Of a DNA stretch of 64,000 bases, positions 33,505 through 40,873 are shown one piece after another. Within the stretch, counting starts at the first letter, position 1; the number at the start of each line of letters is the position of its first letter. The stretch spans positions 1-64,000 of the forward strand of contig NZ_BOVK01000027.1 in assembly GCF_018403685.1 (NCBI RefSeq). The letters are read 5' to 3'. The stretch is from Xylanibacillus composti. Lineage in GTDB: Bacteria; Bacillota; Bacilli; Paenibacillales; K13. The notes under the pieces were generated by a model. It was given only the letters and a program-made list of their open reading frames with translations. It ran no database searches and was not told where the DNA came from. The position numbers were made by a program, and so were the translations under genes.

Positions 33505-34239
33505 TCATCTGCCTCCTTCCCCTTTTCCCGAATGGATAACGGACTGAAAGTACCTCCACTGCTCCGGCGTCCCTATCGGCAGGCATAGCTTCACCGGTTC
33601 GATGCGAAAGGAATATCCTTGTCCGATCAAATCGTTGTAAAGAGGGGCAACGTAGTACTCCCCATCTGCTTTGCGCTGCTCAGCGAGCGCCTTTTCCGCT
33701 GCAGCCAGAAACAGTTCTGTACGGCTGAACCCGTAAAGGCCAGTCGTTGCCCAAGCCGAGATCACTTCCTTCTCGCGCACCTGGACTACCTTGCCATCCC
33801 CGTTGGTCAACACGTAGCTGAAGGCAGGGTCACTGGACCGAAAAACCGGAATCATCCCGTCATCCTGATGAAACCCAAGCAGCGAACGCTCGTCGATCTT
33901 CGTGTATGTATCCCCATTGTAGATCAGCAACGGCTCATCCTTATCGAGAATAGTCCGGGCTGCCCATACCGACTCCGCTTGTCCCCGGGTGGGAGCGTCG
34001 AGCCCCAGGATGTCTGCATGCGGACAATAATCAAGAATGGTTTGGTCCAGCGAATAAGCTTGCAGATCCCTGGACAAGCAGACGAAGATCACGCGATGGT
34101 CAGCCAGCAGCGGCTGCAGGCTGTCCAGAGCCCAGTACAGCATAGGCTTCCCCGCAGTCTCAAGCATCACTTTAGGCAAGCGAAAGCCCGCATGGCGAAA
34201 CCTGCGTCCTTCCCCGGCGATCGGAATGACGATATTCAT
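33505..34239 (-). CDS. sugar-phosphate nucleotidyltransferase
   Basis: A protein of 244 residues with the nucleotidyltransferase signature MNIVIPIAGEGRRFRHAGFRLPKVMLETAGKPML. The GxGxRF-type loop and PK motif bind NTP, and YNGDTYTKID carries the metal-binding Asp. It would form an NDP-activated sugar or polyol. It overlaps the HAD gene by four bases and is one base from the GT1 gene. The set kinase (34609), HAD protein (34236), nucleotidyltransferase recurs in capsule-type loci; the exact sugar cannot be inferred. Confidence 0.83.
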   Translation of the reverse strand: MNIVIPIAGEGRRFRHAGFRLPKVMLETAGKPMLYWALDSLQPLLADHRVIFVCLSRDLQAYSLDQTILDYCPHADILGLDAPTRGQAESVWAARTILDKDEPLLIYNGDTYTKIDERSLLGFHQDDGMIPVFRSSDPAFSYVLTNGDGKVVQVREKEVISAWATTGLYGFSRTELFLAAAEKALAEQRKADGEYYVAPLYNDLIGQGYSFRIEPVKLCLPIGTPEQWRYFQSVIHSGKGEGGR

Positions 34240-34595
34240 TCCTCCTTCTCCTCAGGGGCCAGCTTGCGCATGACTTCCTGCCAAGTATGGAACGTGCATG
34301 CAAGATCATCAATATACAGATCCCCATAGGGCTTGCCAAACACAAGCTCGTCGTAAGGGATGTCGTACTCGACCAGCCAGTCTATCGTCGTCTTGCCCAC
34401 ATGCTGCATAACCCGGCCCACATTGCCGCCCTGGGTCTTCATATTTCGCGCGGTATAGATCACGATTTCGTGCCCCTGCTTCTTCAAGGAACGGATCGCC
34501 TGCTGTGCGCCGGGCAAAGGAAGCACTTCCGCATAGGACTGATCCGGCTTCTTCAACTGACAGATGGTGCCGTCCAAATCAATAACAATTCTCAT
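34236..34595 (-). CDS. HAD-family phosphatase, capsule-type
   Basis: A protein of 119 residues with the HAD motif I at the N-terminus (RIVIDLDGTICQLKKPD), motif II in IVIYTARNMK, and motif IV in DLYIDDLA. It belongs to the small capsular-biosynthesis HAD group that dephosphorylates or supports nucleotidyl transfer to sugar phosphates. It has no cap domain. GAGGGAG lies upstream of the ATG. It is coupled to the nucleotidyltransferase gene by a four-base overlap. Confidence 0.8.
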   Translation of the reverse strand: MRIVIDLDGTICQLKKPDQSYAEVLPLPGAQQAIRSLKKQGHEIVIYTARNMKTQGGNVGRVMQHVGKTTIDWLVEYDIPYDELVFGKPYGDLYIDDLACTFHTWQEVMRKLAPEEKEE

Positions 34596-34608
34596 CGTTC
34601 ACGCTCCC

Positions 34609-35556
34609 TCACTCCCCCACAATGTCGAACAGCAGTTTGGTTCCCAGCCCATACATGGCTACTTGCCTGCGGGGATGGTCGGCATGCAGCGAAGCCATCG
34701 ACAGGAACAGCAGAGCTTCCGCCATGCGAATCTCCTCCAGGCTTGGCCCGCAAATATCGTCCCAAGCCTCCCGCCAGGCCGCTTGCTTGCGCTGAACAGC
34801 CAGAGCCACTGTCAGCCCGTGCGCGGATGCATCGGCCTGAAAGCGGTTGGCGATGATGCAGTCATAGCCGGACAGACTGTGGCGCACCTTGGCCAGATCA
34901 TATCGGCCGTCACCGTATATGCCTGGCACTCCAAAGGCTCCCCTTGGATCAATCAGAATCAGCTGCTCCTGCCGCTCATCGAAAAACATATTGGGGAAGC
35001 ACAGGTCTCCATGCACAATGCGCGGAACCGGGCGCTCCAGCAGTATAGCAGGCACCTGCGGATTCTCCTCCAAATAGCGAATCGGACATGGATAAGTGCT
35101 GCCATTCAACACGACACTGCCGCGGGCATATATGTGCCGGACCCACTCCTGCTGCTGATGCAGCCGCACCAGCCTGCGCATCGTCTTATTCACATAAATC
35201 TCAGTCAGCTGTTCCCTTGTGATTGCAGGAGGAGCCGCAGGCAGGGACATGCAGGCCAAAGCGTCCTGCAATCGTCCGAGTATGGCTTCCATCAGCCTCC
35301 AGTCGTCTGGTTTATCCATATAAAGCTGGTGCACGGTAGGCAATCGCACCCACGCCATGGTCAAATACAGCTCATCTTCCAAGCCAAAATCGATGATCTG
35401 GGGCAGGTATCGTTGCAGGGAGTCCGGCACATGCAGATACCAGCGTATTTCGTCTCTGAGCTTGTCCTTGTCCATACTCCGTTTCGTTACCTGATTGCGG
35501 GAATCATCATACTCCAGGCTATTGAACGATCGAGCAGGAATCCGGAAATAATCCAT
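34609..35556 (-). CDS. APH/choline-kinase-like phosphotransferase
   Basis: About 315 residues with the kinase catalytic loop IVHGDLCFPNMFFDE (HGDxxxxN) and the metal motif LILIDPRGAFG. It is an aminoglycoside-phosphotransferase-like small-molecule kinase. Given the neighbouring HAD and nucleotidyltransferase genes, it likely phosphorylates a sugar or polyol before activation. Antibiotic self-resistance by phosphorylation is the alternative. The ATG at 35556 is preferred to the GTG three codons upstream, which overlaps the preceding stop codon. Confidence 0.75.
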   Translation of the reverse strand: MDYFRIPARSFNSLEYDDSRNQVTKRSMDKDKLRDEIRWYLHVPDSLQRYLPQIIDFGLEDELYLTMAWVRLPTVHQLYMDKPDDWRLMEAILGRLQDALACMSLPAAPPAITREQLTEIYVNKTMRRLVRLHQQQEWVRHIYARGSVVLNGSTYPCPIRYLEENPQVPAILLERPVPRIVHGDLCFPNMFFDERQEQLILIDPRGAFGVPGIYGDGRYDLAKVRHSLSGYDCIIANRFQADASAHGLTVALAVQRKQAAWREAWDDICGPSLEEIRMAEALLFLSMASLHADHPRRQVAMYGLGTKLLFDIVGE

Positions 35557-35561
35557 AGCGT

Positions 35562-36377
35562 TCACCCCACCCCCAGCCGGCTTACATACTGCAGCATATC
35601 CTCCGTTGCGGCTTCGGGTGTGGACAGGATGTCTTCTTCCGCCTCCAACGTCAACCAGCCCGGAAATCCGGCCTGCTGCAAATAGGAGACGACCTGAACG
35701 ATATTCGCAATGCCGTATCCCATTTCACAGAAGCGAAGACGCCGCTGGTGCGGACCGGACGGCGCCGCCGGCTGCGTCACGTAATCCTTGAGATGAATAC
35801 ACGGGATGCGGTTCAGATATGTCTGCAGAACGGCCATGATATCTGCTCCCGCTTCCGCCAAATGACCGAGATCCGGCACGAGTCCAACGGTTGGATGCGT
35901 ATGCGACATCACCAGGTGAATGTCTTCTTGAGCGAATATGCAGTGACCCCAATGCGGATGAATCGCCATGCGTACGCCATGCGCCTCATATCGCTTGGCA
36001 ATCTCCGCAATCATGCGCAGCAGCCGCTCGTTATCTTCCGTCGTGCGCTGTTTCCGAAACCGAAGGCCCGGACCGAGAATGGCGAGCGGGACATCGGCCT
36101 TTTCCAGCAATTTGGCCACCCGGTCGTGGTGCAAGTAGATCTCGCGCCGTTTGGGCCAGTTATCGAAATGACCGAATTCATATACAGCGGATGTCCGCAA
36201 TCCGAATTGCTCGGTCAAGCTGATCCATGCCGCGGCGTCACGCTCATAGCGCATCAGAATGGCGCTGCCTACTTCAATTCCCTGCACGATGGTGCCGCGC
36301 AAATATTGCATGCCTTCCTTGTAGCGGTTCCCCCAAAGAGTCATCTGATAGGAATAGCGTAGCGGGCTCAGGCTCAT
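35562..36377 (-). CDS. xylose-isomerase-like TIM-barrel sugar isomerase/epimerase
   Basis: A protein of 271 residues of the AP-endonuclease-2/IolE-like family. Family landmarks are AIHPHWGHCIF, GLVPDLGHLAEAG, CIHLKDYVT and LTLEAEEDI, which carry the His, Asp and Glu metal ligands of these isomerases. It is the first gene of the operon under promoter D and may provide the sugar substrate used by the kinase/HAD/nucleotidyltransferase set. GGGAGGAG precedes the ATG. Confidence 0.82.
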   Translation of the reverse strand: MSLSPLRYSYQMTLWGNRYKEGMQYLRGTIVQGIEVGSAILMRYERDAAAWISLTEQFGLRTSAVYEFGHFDNWPKRREIYLHHDRVAKLLEKADVPLAILGPGLRFRKQRTTEDNERLLRMIAEIAKRYEAHGVRMAIHPHWGHCIFAQEDIHLVMSHTHPTVGLVPDLGHLAEAGADIMAVLQTYLNRIPCIHLKDYVTQPAAPSGPHQRRLRFCEMGYGIANIVQVVSYLQQAGFPGWLTLEAEEDILSTPEAATEDMLQYVSRLGVG

Positions 36378-36422
36378 GCCGTGTGCTCCTCCCTTCCCAT
36401 TGCTTGCAGCCTATCGCTAGTC

Positions 36423-36458
36423 ATTATAGCAATCTGCCCGCCGCGGCATCTCGGCTTT
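36423..36458 (-). promoter_or_regulatory. cluster-type promoter D (AAAGCCGAG, 21 bases, TATAAT)
   Basis: On the minus strand AAAGCCGAG (36450-36458) precedes TATAAT (36423-36428) by 21 bases, about 46 bases before the isomerase ATG. It faces away from the plus-strand copy at 36467 with eight bases between the two elements. Confidence 0.65.
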
Positions 36459-36466
36459 TGACTGCG

Positions 36467-36502
36467 AAAGCAGAGCGCAGATCCCGTTGCATTCTATACG
36501 AT
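36467..36502 (+). promoter_or_regulatory. cluster-type promoter C (AAAGCAGAG, 21 bases, TACGAT)
   Basis: On the plus strand AAAGCAGAG (36467-36475) precedes TACGAT (36497-36502) by 21 bases, in front of the membrane protein gene at 36541. Together with promoter D it forms an inverted pair of elements serving divergent operons. Confidence 0.6.
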
Positions 36503-36540
36503 GTTCGGGAACGGGCAATATGTAAGGAGGATGAAAGGAC

Positions 36541-37452
36541 ATGGAAAATGCTTATAGTTATCAACGCCGCCTCATCTGGGCACTGGTCTCCGTAGCGGCA
36601 GGCATCCTGATCGCGGGGTTTTGGAATTACCATCTGGTAGACGGCTTCGGCCGCAACATTGTCTCAGGCAAGACGATTGGAGACTCCGCTGAACTGGCGC
36701 AATCATTCAGCATGAACGGATATGGCTTTGGCATGTTGTTTGCCGCTGTCGCCGGACTCGCCGCCACGTTTACCGCATGCAACTGTGTCGTCTTCTCCAT
36801 GATTCCAAGCCTGACGTGCTCCAATGGGCAATCGCCCGTCAAAACAGCGCTGCGTTCGCTGCTTGTCTTCTCCGCTGCCGTCTTGCTCATCAGCGCTGTA
36901 TACGGATTTATAGTCGGCCTGTTGGGCAAAGCCTATGTAGAGCAATTGAACGTGCGGGAAGTGCGCCTTCTGCAAGCGCAAATAACATTCTCGCTACTAG
37001 GGATCGCCATGCTGGTCTGGGCGGCATTGTCCTTCGGATTTTTGAACCGCATGGTGCGGCGGTTGCCCGAAAGGCTGGTCCTCTTCTTCTCCTCAACCAG
37101 CGCAAAAGCAGGCATTCTCGGTGTGTTCGTCGGATTGTTCTCGGTAGGCAGGCCGTTCCCGGTGTTCCGCGATTTCCTGACCTATGCGGTCGCGTCGAAC
37201 AACCCGTTGTACACAGCCTTCGTCATGTGCCTGCAAGGATTGGGGCAGATCGCCGTCATGGTGGTGTTGATGGTGCTGCTGGCATACCTGTTCAGAAGAA
37301 AAATCATCAGCTGGATGGAAACGCGTCCCCATCAGCCGCAGCTTGTCAGCGCCATAGCGTTGGCGGCAGGCGGAGCATACTTTCTCTACTATTGGGGGAT
37401 CGGCCGCTTGTTTGATATCGGCAGCTGGGGCTTCAAGCTAGGCTGGTACTAA
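36541..37452 (+). CDS. polytopic membrane protein, DsbD/CcdA-like
   Basis: A protein of 303 residues with about six to seven hydrophobic segments (for example WALVSVAAGILIAGFW, MLFAAVAGLAATFTACNC, LRSLLVFSAAVLLISAVYG, QIAVMVVLMVLLAYLF). The TACNCVVFSMIPSL region resembles the first Cys region of CcdA/DsbD thiol transporters. A single Cys-x-Cys is seen and the second family Cys is not obvious, so redox function is uncertain. GTAAGGAGG precedes the ATG. It is monocistronic between promoter C and a terminator. It could be a resistance or electron-transfer protein. Confidence 0.6.
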   Translation: MENAYSYQRRLIWALVSVAAGILIAGFWNYHLVDGFGRNIVSGKTIGDSAELAQSFSMNGYGFGMLFAAVAGLAATFTACNCVVFSMIPSLTCSNGQSPVKTALRSLLVFSAAVLLISAVYGFIVGLLGKAYVEQLNVREVRLLQAQITFSLLGIAMLVWAALSFGFLNRMVRRLPERLVLFFSSTSAKAGILGVFVGLFSVGRPFPVFRDFLTYAVASNNPLYTAFVMCLQGLGQIAVMVVLMVLLAYLFRRKIISWMETRPHQPQLVSAIALAAGGAYFLYYWGIGRLFDIGSWGFKLGWY

Positions 37453-37480
37453 ACAGCGAAAAACCTGTATATCGAGGCAA

Positions 37481-37523
37481 AAAAATAGCGAAGCAGAGCC
37501 CGTTCCCGCTTCGCTATTTTTAT
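37481..37523. terminator. strong bidirectional terminator
   Basis: AATAGCGAAGC and GCTTCGCTATT form an 11-pair stem around 37484-37518. It is flanked by AAAAAAA on one side and TTTTT on the other, between two convergent membrane protein genes. The stem contains an AAGCAGAG-like match that I regard as fortuitous. Confidence 0.85.
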
Positions 37524-37590
37524 TGCCGCCGGCAGCTTATGGATCGTTGGCTGAGCAAACCATGCTTCCCCGATGCACTCTGCCGGATGT

Positions 37591-38373
37591 TTACGTTCTT
37601 TGTCTGCGCAGCAGCATCCAGCGATAGGGCACTCCGAACAGCAGCGTCACGACAAAGGCAGCGTAAAAGAGTGAATTCGTAATTGCATGAATGCGAAACC
37701 ACGCATCCACAGCCGCTATGCAGAATGCCAGAATAATGCGGGCTGATGAATGGGCCGGGGTTGTCTTCGGGTCCGTCAGCATGAAGAATACAAACAGCTG
37801 AAAGGATGCCCCCATCATCGGGCCAAACGCGAACAGGAGCGGTTCGTCGAACCATGCATGTCTGACATAAGCAAACAACACAAAACCTGCTGCAAAGGCG
37901 AGTACCGTATCCAACCTTCCGGCCACATATGCCGCGACTAACCCCAAAACAAGGATAATGACCATCACGGAAACATCATTTGTCCATTGCTTGGGCGTGG
38001 TGACCACGTATTCGGACAGGAAGAACAGGACAAAAACAACAGCGACATTGTTCGGGTTGAATACATGACTTCCTCCCAGCCTGAACACATATTTCGTGGC
38101 AATGGCCAAAACCGCGGCCAGCACATACGGCCACACCAGGTAAGAGCTTAAGATCAGACTAATGCCAATCCCGGAAATGAATGCGCTGAGTGGAAAAATC
38201 CATTTTTTGCGAATCCAACGACAAAGCACTACTTCGACCAGCATCGTTGTCGCGACAGATGCAAAGAAGGTATCCCATTTCTGAAAAAAATCCAAAAACA
38301 ATTGACCCATTACAACAAAGCTTAACAAGAATGCCAAAATGAAATATCTAGGATCCAACTTCGGTTGACTCAT
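37591..38373 (-). CDS. RnfD/NqrB-family membrane protein
   Basis: A protein of 260 residues with eight or so hydrophobic segments. GSHVFNPNNVAVVFVLFFLS and FFMLTDPKTTPAHSSARI match the landmarks of the RnfD/NqrB family, including the region near the flavin-linked Thr. Lone members of this family also occur in enediyne-type natural product clusters. No other rnf or nqr subunits are present, so a full ion-pumping complex is unlikely. The gene overlaps the AraC regulator gene upstream by 26 bases, so the two are co-transcribed. GGAGGAGAGGAG lies before the ATG. Confidence 0.72.
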   Translation of the reverse strand: MSQPKLDPRYFILAFLLSFVVMGQLFLDFFQKWDTFFASVATTMLVEVVLCRWIRKKWIFPLSAFISGIGISLILSSYLVWPYVLAAVLAIATKYVFRLGGSHVFNPNNVAVVFVLFFLSEYVVTTPKQWTNDVSVMVIILVLGLVAAYVAGRLDTVLAFAAGFVLFAYVRHAWFDEPLLFAFGPMMGASFQLFVFFMLTDPKTTPAHSSARIILAFCIAAVDAWFRIHAITNSLFYAAFVVTLLFGVPYRWMLLRRQRT

Positions 38374-39025
38374 GATACTGTTCTCCTCTCCTCCATCTGT
38401 TTCTGGATTGGTTCGTCGCGCGATACTTGGAAGGCGGCAGTCCGACCATGCGCTTAAATACTTTCGAGAAATGCGTCAAGTCGTTGTAGCCTACCATATA
38501 GCAAGTATTCGTTACACTTTCGCCGCCGTTCAACAGAACCTTGGCCCGTTTGATTCTTTGCCGCATGATATATTCCTTGAATCCCACCCCCATGTGCTTC
38601 TGAAACAATCGCGAATAATGATATTTGCTGATATACACATGTGCAGCGGCCTGATCCAGGGACAAATTGCTGTCGCACAAGTGGTTGTGGATATACTGGA
38701 GCGACTCGCGCATGGCCTTGTCCCGAGGGGAGGCTCCTTCCAGCAAATATGTATCGATCCATTGATTCAGCAAGCCCATATGAAATTGATTCACTTGGGT
38801 CAGCACCAGTGTCGGACATCCCATATTGAGATCATAAACCTTCCAGGAGTCAGGAAATGCCCGCTCATCCGTCAAAAACGCAATGAGTTGATAGCTTGCC
38901 TCTTTTGCCAGCTCCATCGCATTCTGATAGCACTCTGTTACATACAGCTTGGCTTTTACAGTTTGGTGATCCAACAGCTTCACATGATTCAACCCCTTTC
39001 TTCGATATAGAACCAGAACGTCCAA
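38348..39025 (-). CDS. AraC-family transcriptional regulator
   Basis: A protein of 225 residues. The C-terminal 100 residues hold two helix-turn-helix motifs (LSLDQAAAHVYISKYHYSRLFQKHMGVGF; ESVTNTCYMVGYNDLTHFSKVFKRMVGLPPSKYR). The N-terminal 110 residues may be a receiver-like or short sensor fold (MDVLVLYRRKG...YQLIAFLTDER). Start codon is TTG with AAAGG ten bases upstream. It is co-transcribed with the RnfD-like gene and lies next to promoter H of the divergent small Cys-rich gene. It could be a cluster regulator or regulate only the RnfD-like protein. Confidence 0.82.
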   Translation of the reverse strand: MDVLVLYRRKGLNHVKLLDHQTVKAKLYVTECYQNAMELAKEASYQLIAFLTDERAFPDSWKVYDLNMGCPTLVLTQVNQFHMGLLNQWIDTYLLEGASPRDKAMRESLQYIHNHLCDSNLSLDQAAAHVYISKYHYSRLFQKHMGVGFKEYIMRQRIKRAKVLLNGGESVTNTCYMVGYNDLTHFSKVFKRMVGLPPSKYRATNQSRNRWRRGEQYHESTEVGS

Positions 39026-39161
39026 TGCCCATCATCCTTTCCCCATTTTTGTACATCCATCGCTACTAGCAATTTAATCTTACAACCGAATGGCCGCACG
39101 CGTTATGCAATTATTGTTAAAAGTTTGGTTTAAGTTGTGGAAAGGTGTCGATGCAGCAAGT

Positions 39162-39197
39162 AAAGTCGAGTGGCGGAGGGAGAGCATATTGTATGCT
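39162..39197 (+). promoter_or_regulatory. cluster-type promoter H (AAAGTCGAG, 21 bases, TATGCT)
   Basis: AAAGTCGAG (39162-39170), one base off the consensus, precedes TATGCT (39192-39197) by exactly 21 bases. Transcription would start close to the ribosome binding site of the gene at 39224. A perfect 8-base inverted repeat, AGAGCATA/TATGCTCT with a three-base centre (39181-39199), overlaps the -10 box and could be an operator. Confidence 0.5.
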
Positions 39198-39223
39198 CTT
39201 AGGAAAAAGGAGGTGGCTTCGGA

Positions 39224-39445
39224 ATGGGAACCTATGAACGCGCCGAATTCGCTTTGTCCCACCGGCATCCGGATGACCCAAGTCCGATTGATGAATGCAG
39301 CTATTTCGGCTGCAGACGCCCCATCTACAGAGACGAAAAAAACTGGGAGCTGTTCGGGACTTGGTTTTGCAGCGCTGTTTGTGTGGCCCGGCATGTGGAT
39401 GCCAAGCGACTATATCCTGACCAAATTCATGACGGACAGCATTAG
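39224..39445 (+). CDS. small Cys-rich (putative zinc-binding) protein
   Basis: A protein of 73 residues I cannot assign to a family. AAAGGAGG stands nine bases before the ATG, and the downstream PhyH gene starts 13 bases after it, so it is probably real and co-transcribed. Four cysteines are arranged as DECSYFGC and WFCSAVC (CxxxxC, then CxxxC about 20 residues later), a plausible metal-binding site. Sequence: acidic and aromatic, ending QIHDGQH. Its function in the cluster is unknown; pairing with an iron-dependent dioxygenase gene is notable. Confidence 0.7.
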   Translation: MGTYERAEFALSHRHPDDPSPIDECSYFGCRRPIYRDEKNWELFGTWFCSAVCVARHVDAKRLYPDQIHDGQH

Positions 39446-39458
39446 GGGGGAATGAACG

Positions 39459-40274
39459 ATGATCCGCAAACTAACCGACGATGAGCTGCGGTTCTTGCAT
39501 AAAGAAGGCTACTTGGTTCTGGAGCAATTGTATGCGTTGGAAGAAATAGAGGACATCCGTCAAGCGTTCGATCATATGTGGATTGATGCGGTCGTGAACA
39601 AGCAATTCGTACAGCAGCCAAACCGACCGTTGACAAGCCTGTATCCTCCCGTCCGCGACCGCCATCTGTCGCATGAACGGCTCATGCAATTGATGCTGGA
39701 CCCGCGAAATATTGCGCTCGCCGAGCAGCTGTTGGGCGAAGAGCCGCTGGCCGTTGGCTGCGATTGCTTCTTCAAAGCGCCGGGGGCCGATGTGCTGCCC
39801 TTTCACCAGGACAATTACGACATTGGGGCGGAACCCGGCACGACCTGGGCCGTCTGGATCAGCTTGGATCAGGCAGATCCGGAGAATGGCGCTTTGCGGT
39901 TTGTACCCGGTACGCAGCACTTCGAGCTGATTCCTCCGAGGCTGCCTTCGCATCTGTCCGCTTACGGTCAGGCGGTCCGCGTACCGGAAGGCTATAAAGC
40001 CGTTGACGTAAGCACCTCGCCCGGGGATGTCGTTCTGTTCAACGGTCAAGTCCTCCATGGCTCCCATGCGAATCGCACGCTGTACCGGTTCCGCCGTTCC
40101 TTCGTCACCCATTATGTAGGCAGCAGCGTCCAGAAGATTTACGTGCATTATTTGGATTTGTACGATCGGCATGGAAACGTCGTGAAGCGCAAGCTCAACC
40201 GGATGCACAAGCTCCAATTCGATCCGGCCTACCGGCGAAAGACGTCTATCCATTCTCGCAAGCCAACATCATGA
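39459..40274 (+). CDS. PhyH-type Fe(II)/2-oxoglutarate dioxygenase, copy 3
   Basis: A protein of 271 residues of the phytanoyl-CoA dioxygenase family. H-x-D is in LPFHQDNYDIG, the distal His in NGQVLHGSHANR, and the arginine region is FRRSFVTHY. Start ATG with GGGGGG upstream. It shares the DRxGxxVxRxLN block near the C-terminus with the other copies but lacks their DQIIH tail. It is co-transcribed with the Cys-rich gene and followed by a terminator. Confidence 0.88.
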   Translation: MIRKLTDDELRFLHKEGYLVLEQLYALEEIEDIRQAFDHMWIDAVVNKQFVQQPNRPLTSLYPPVRDRHLSHERLMQLMLDPRNIALAEQLLGEEPLAVGCDCFFKAPGADVLPFHQDNYDIGAEPGTTWAVWISLDQADPENGALRFVPGTQHFELIPPRLPSHLSAYGQAVRVPEGYKAVDVSTSPGDVVLFNGQVLHGSHANRTLYRFRRSFVTHYVGSSVQKIYVHYLDLYDRHGNVVKRKLNRMHKLQFDPAYRRKTSIHSRKPTS

Positions 40275-40292
40275 TCAGCCGCACAACAGAAA

Positions 40293-40331
40293 GGACCGCC
40301 TGCTCCCCGTGCCGGGAAACAGGCGGTCTTT
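40293..40331 (+). terminator. Rho-independent terminator after PhyH copy 3
   Basis: GACCGCCTG and CAGGCGGTC form a nine-pair stem, flanked by AAAG on the left and TTTC on the right, between convergent genes. It may work in both directions. Confidence 0.75.
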
Positions 40332-40352
40332 CATTCACGCTTCTTGGCCGGC

Positions 40353-40724
40353 TTACACGGGCTCAATAAGCGAAATGATGTTGCCGTCCGGATCAACTAC
40401 GTTGAAATAACGGAATTCATTCTTTTCACCGAACGTGCGAATATGCGTGTCGCAGTGCATTTTCAAGCGCCCTACTTCCTTGAAGGTCTCCTCAATGTTC
40501 GATACGTGGAATCCGAGCAGAGAGAGACGGTCCCCTACTACGTGGTTGTCATCGATAAGGGTGATCATGGCGCGATCGGCAAGATCGCCTACCTGCAGAC
40601 GCTCCACACAATCGTTTCTGTACGCAACAGGGAAATCGAAGGTTCTTCTGTAGAAATTAATCATTTCCTGGTAGTTCTTCGTTCTCAAGAACACGTTATC
40701 GATATAATTCACTTTTACTGCCAT
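40353..40724 (-). CDS. VOC (glyoxalase/dioxygenase-like) protein
   Basis: A VOC-fold protein of about 123 residues beginning MAVKVNYIDNVFLRTKNYQEMINFYRRTFDFPV and ending YFNVVDPDGNIISLIEPV. The ATG at 40724 has AAGGAG in front; a longer open frame is discarded. It is separated from the aaRS-like ligase gene by 149 bases, in which AAAACAGAG (40827-40835) is a weak relative of the cluster promoter element. Substrate unknown. Confidence 0.78.
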   Translation of the reverse strand: MAVKVNYIDNVFLRTKNYQEMINFYRRTFDFPVAYRNDCVERLQVGDLADRAMITLIDDNHVVGDRLSLLGFHVSNIEETFKEVGRLKMHCDTHIRTFGEKNEFRYFNVVDPDGNIISLIEPV

Positions 40725-40873
40725 AGGGAAAACTCCTTCCGATTTGAGAGTTTCGAACCGCACGCCCCGGGAGATTTCACTTGTGCTGTTCGACACCTCT
40801 ATCTTCCCATATGGGCGAACAATTTCCTCTGTTTTAGCTGAGTGGATTTCAACTTCTGATGGTCAGATAAGCC

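Noticed and set aside
36541-37452. Membrane protein as an antibiotic exporter
   Set aside because: It has too few membrane segments for MFS or MATE proteins and no ATP-binding partner; the pattern fits DsbD/CcdA better.
37484-37518. AAGCAGAG match within the strong terminator
   Set aside because: It forms part of the terminator stem between convergent genes and no gene starts downstream of it on that strand.
39090-39455. Plus-strand frame of 121 codons covering the Cys-rich gene
   Set aside because: It is in a different frame from 39224-39445, has no ribosome binding site, and covers the promoter region; the smaller frame is better supported.
40800-40835. AAAACAGAG upstream of the VOC gene at 40353 as a ninth cluster promoter
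   Set aside because: The element lacks the G after AAA, and no acceptable -10 box stands 20-21 bases away (AAGATA). It shares that odd box with the variant at 21245, so it is worth a look but not called.
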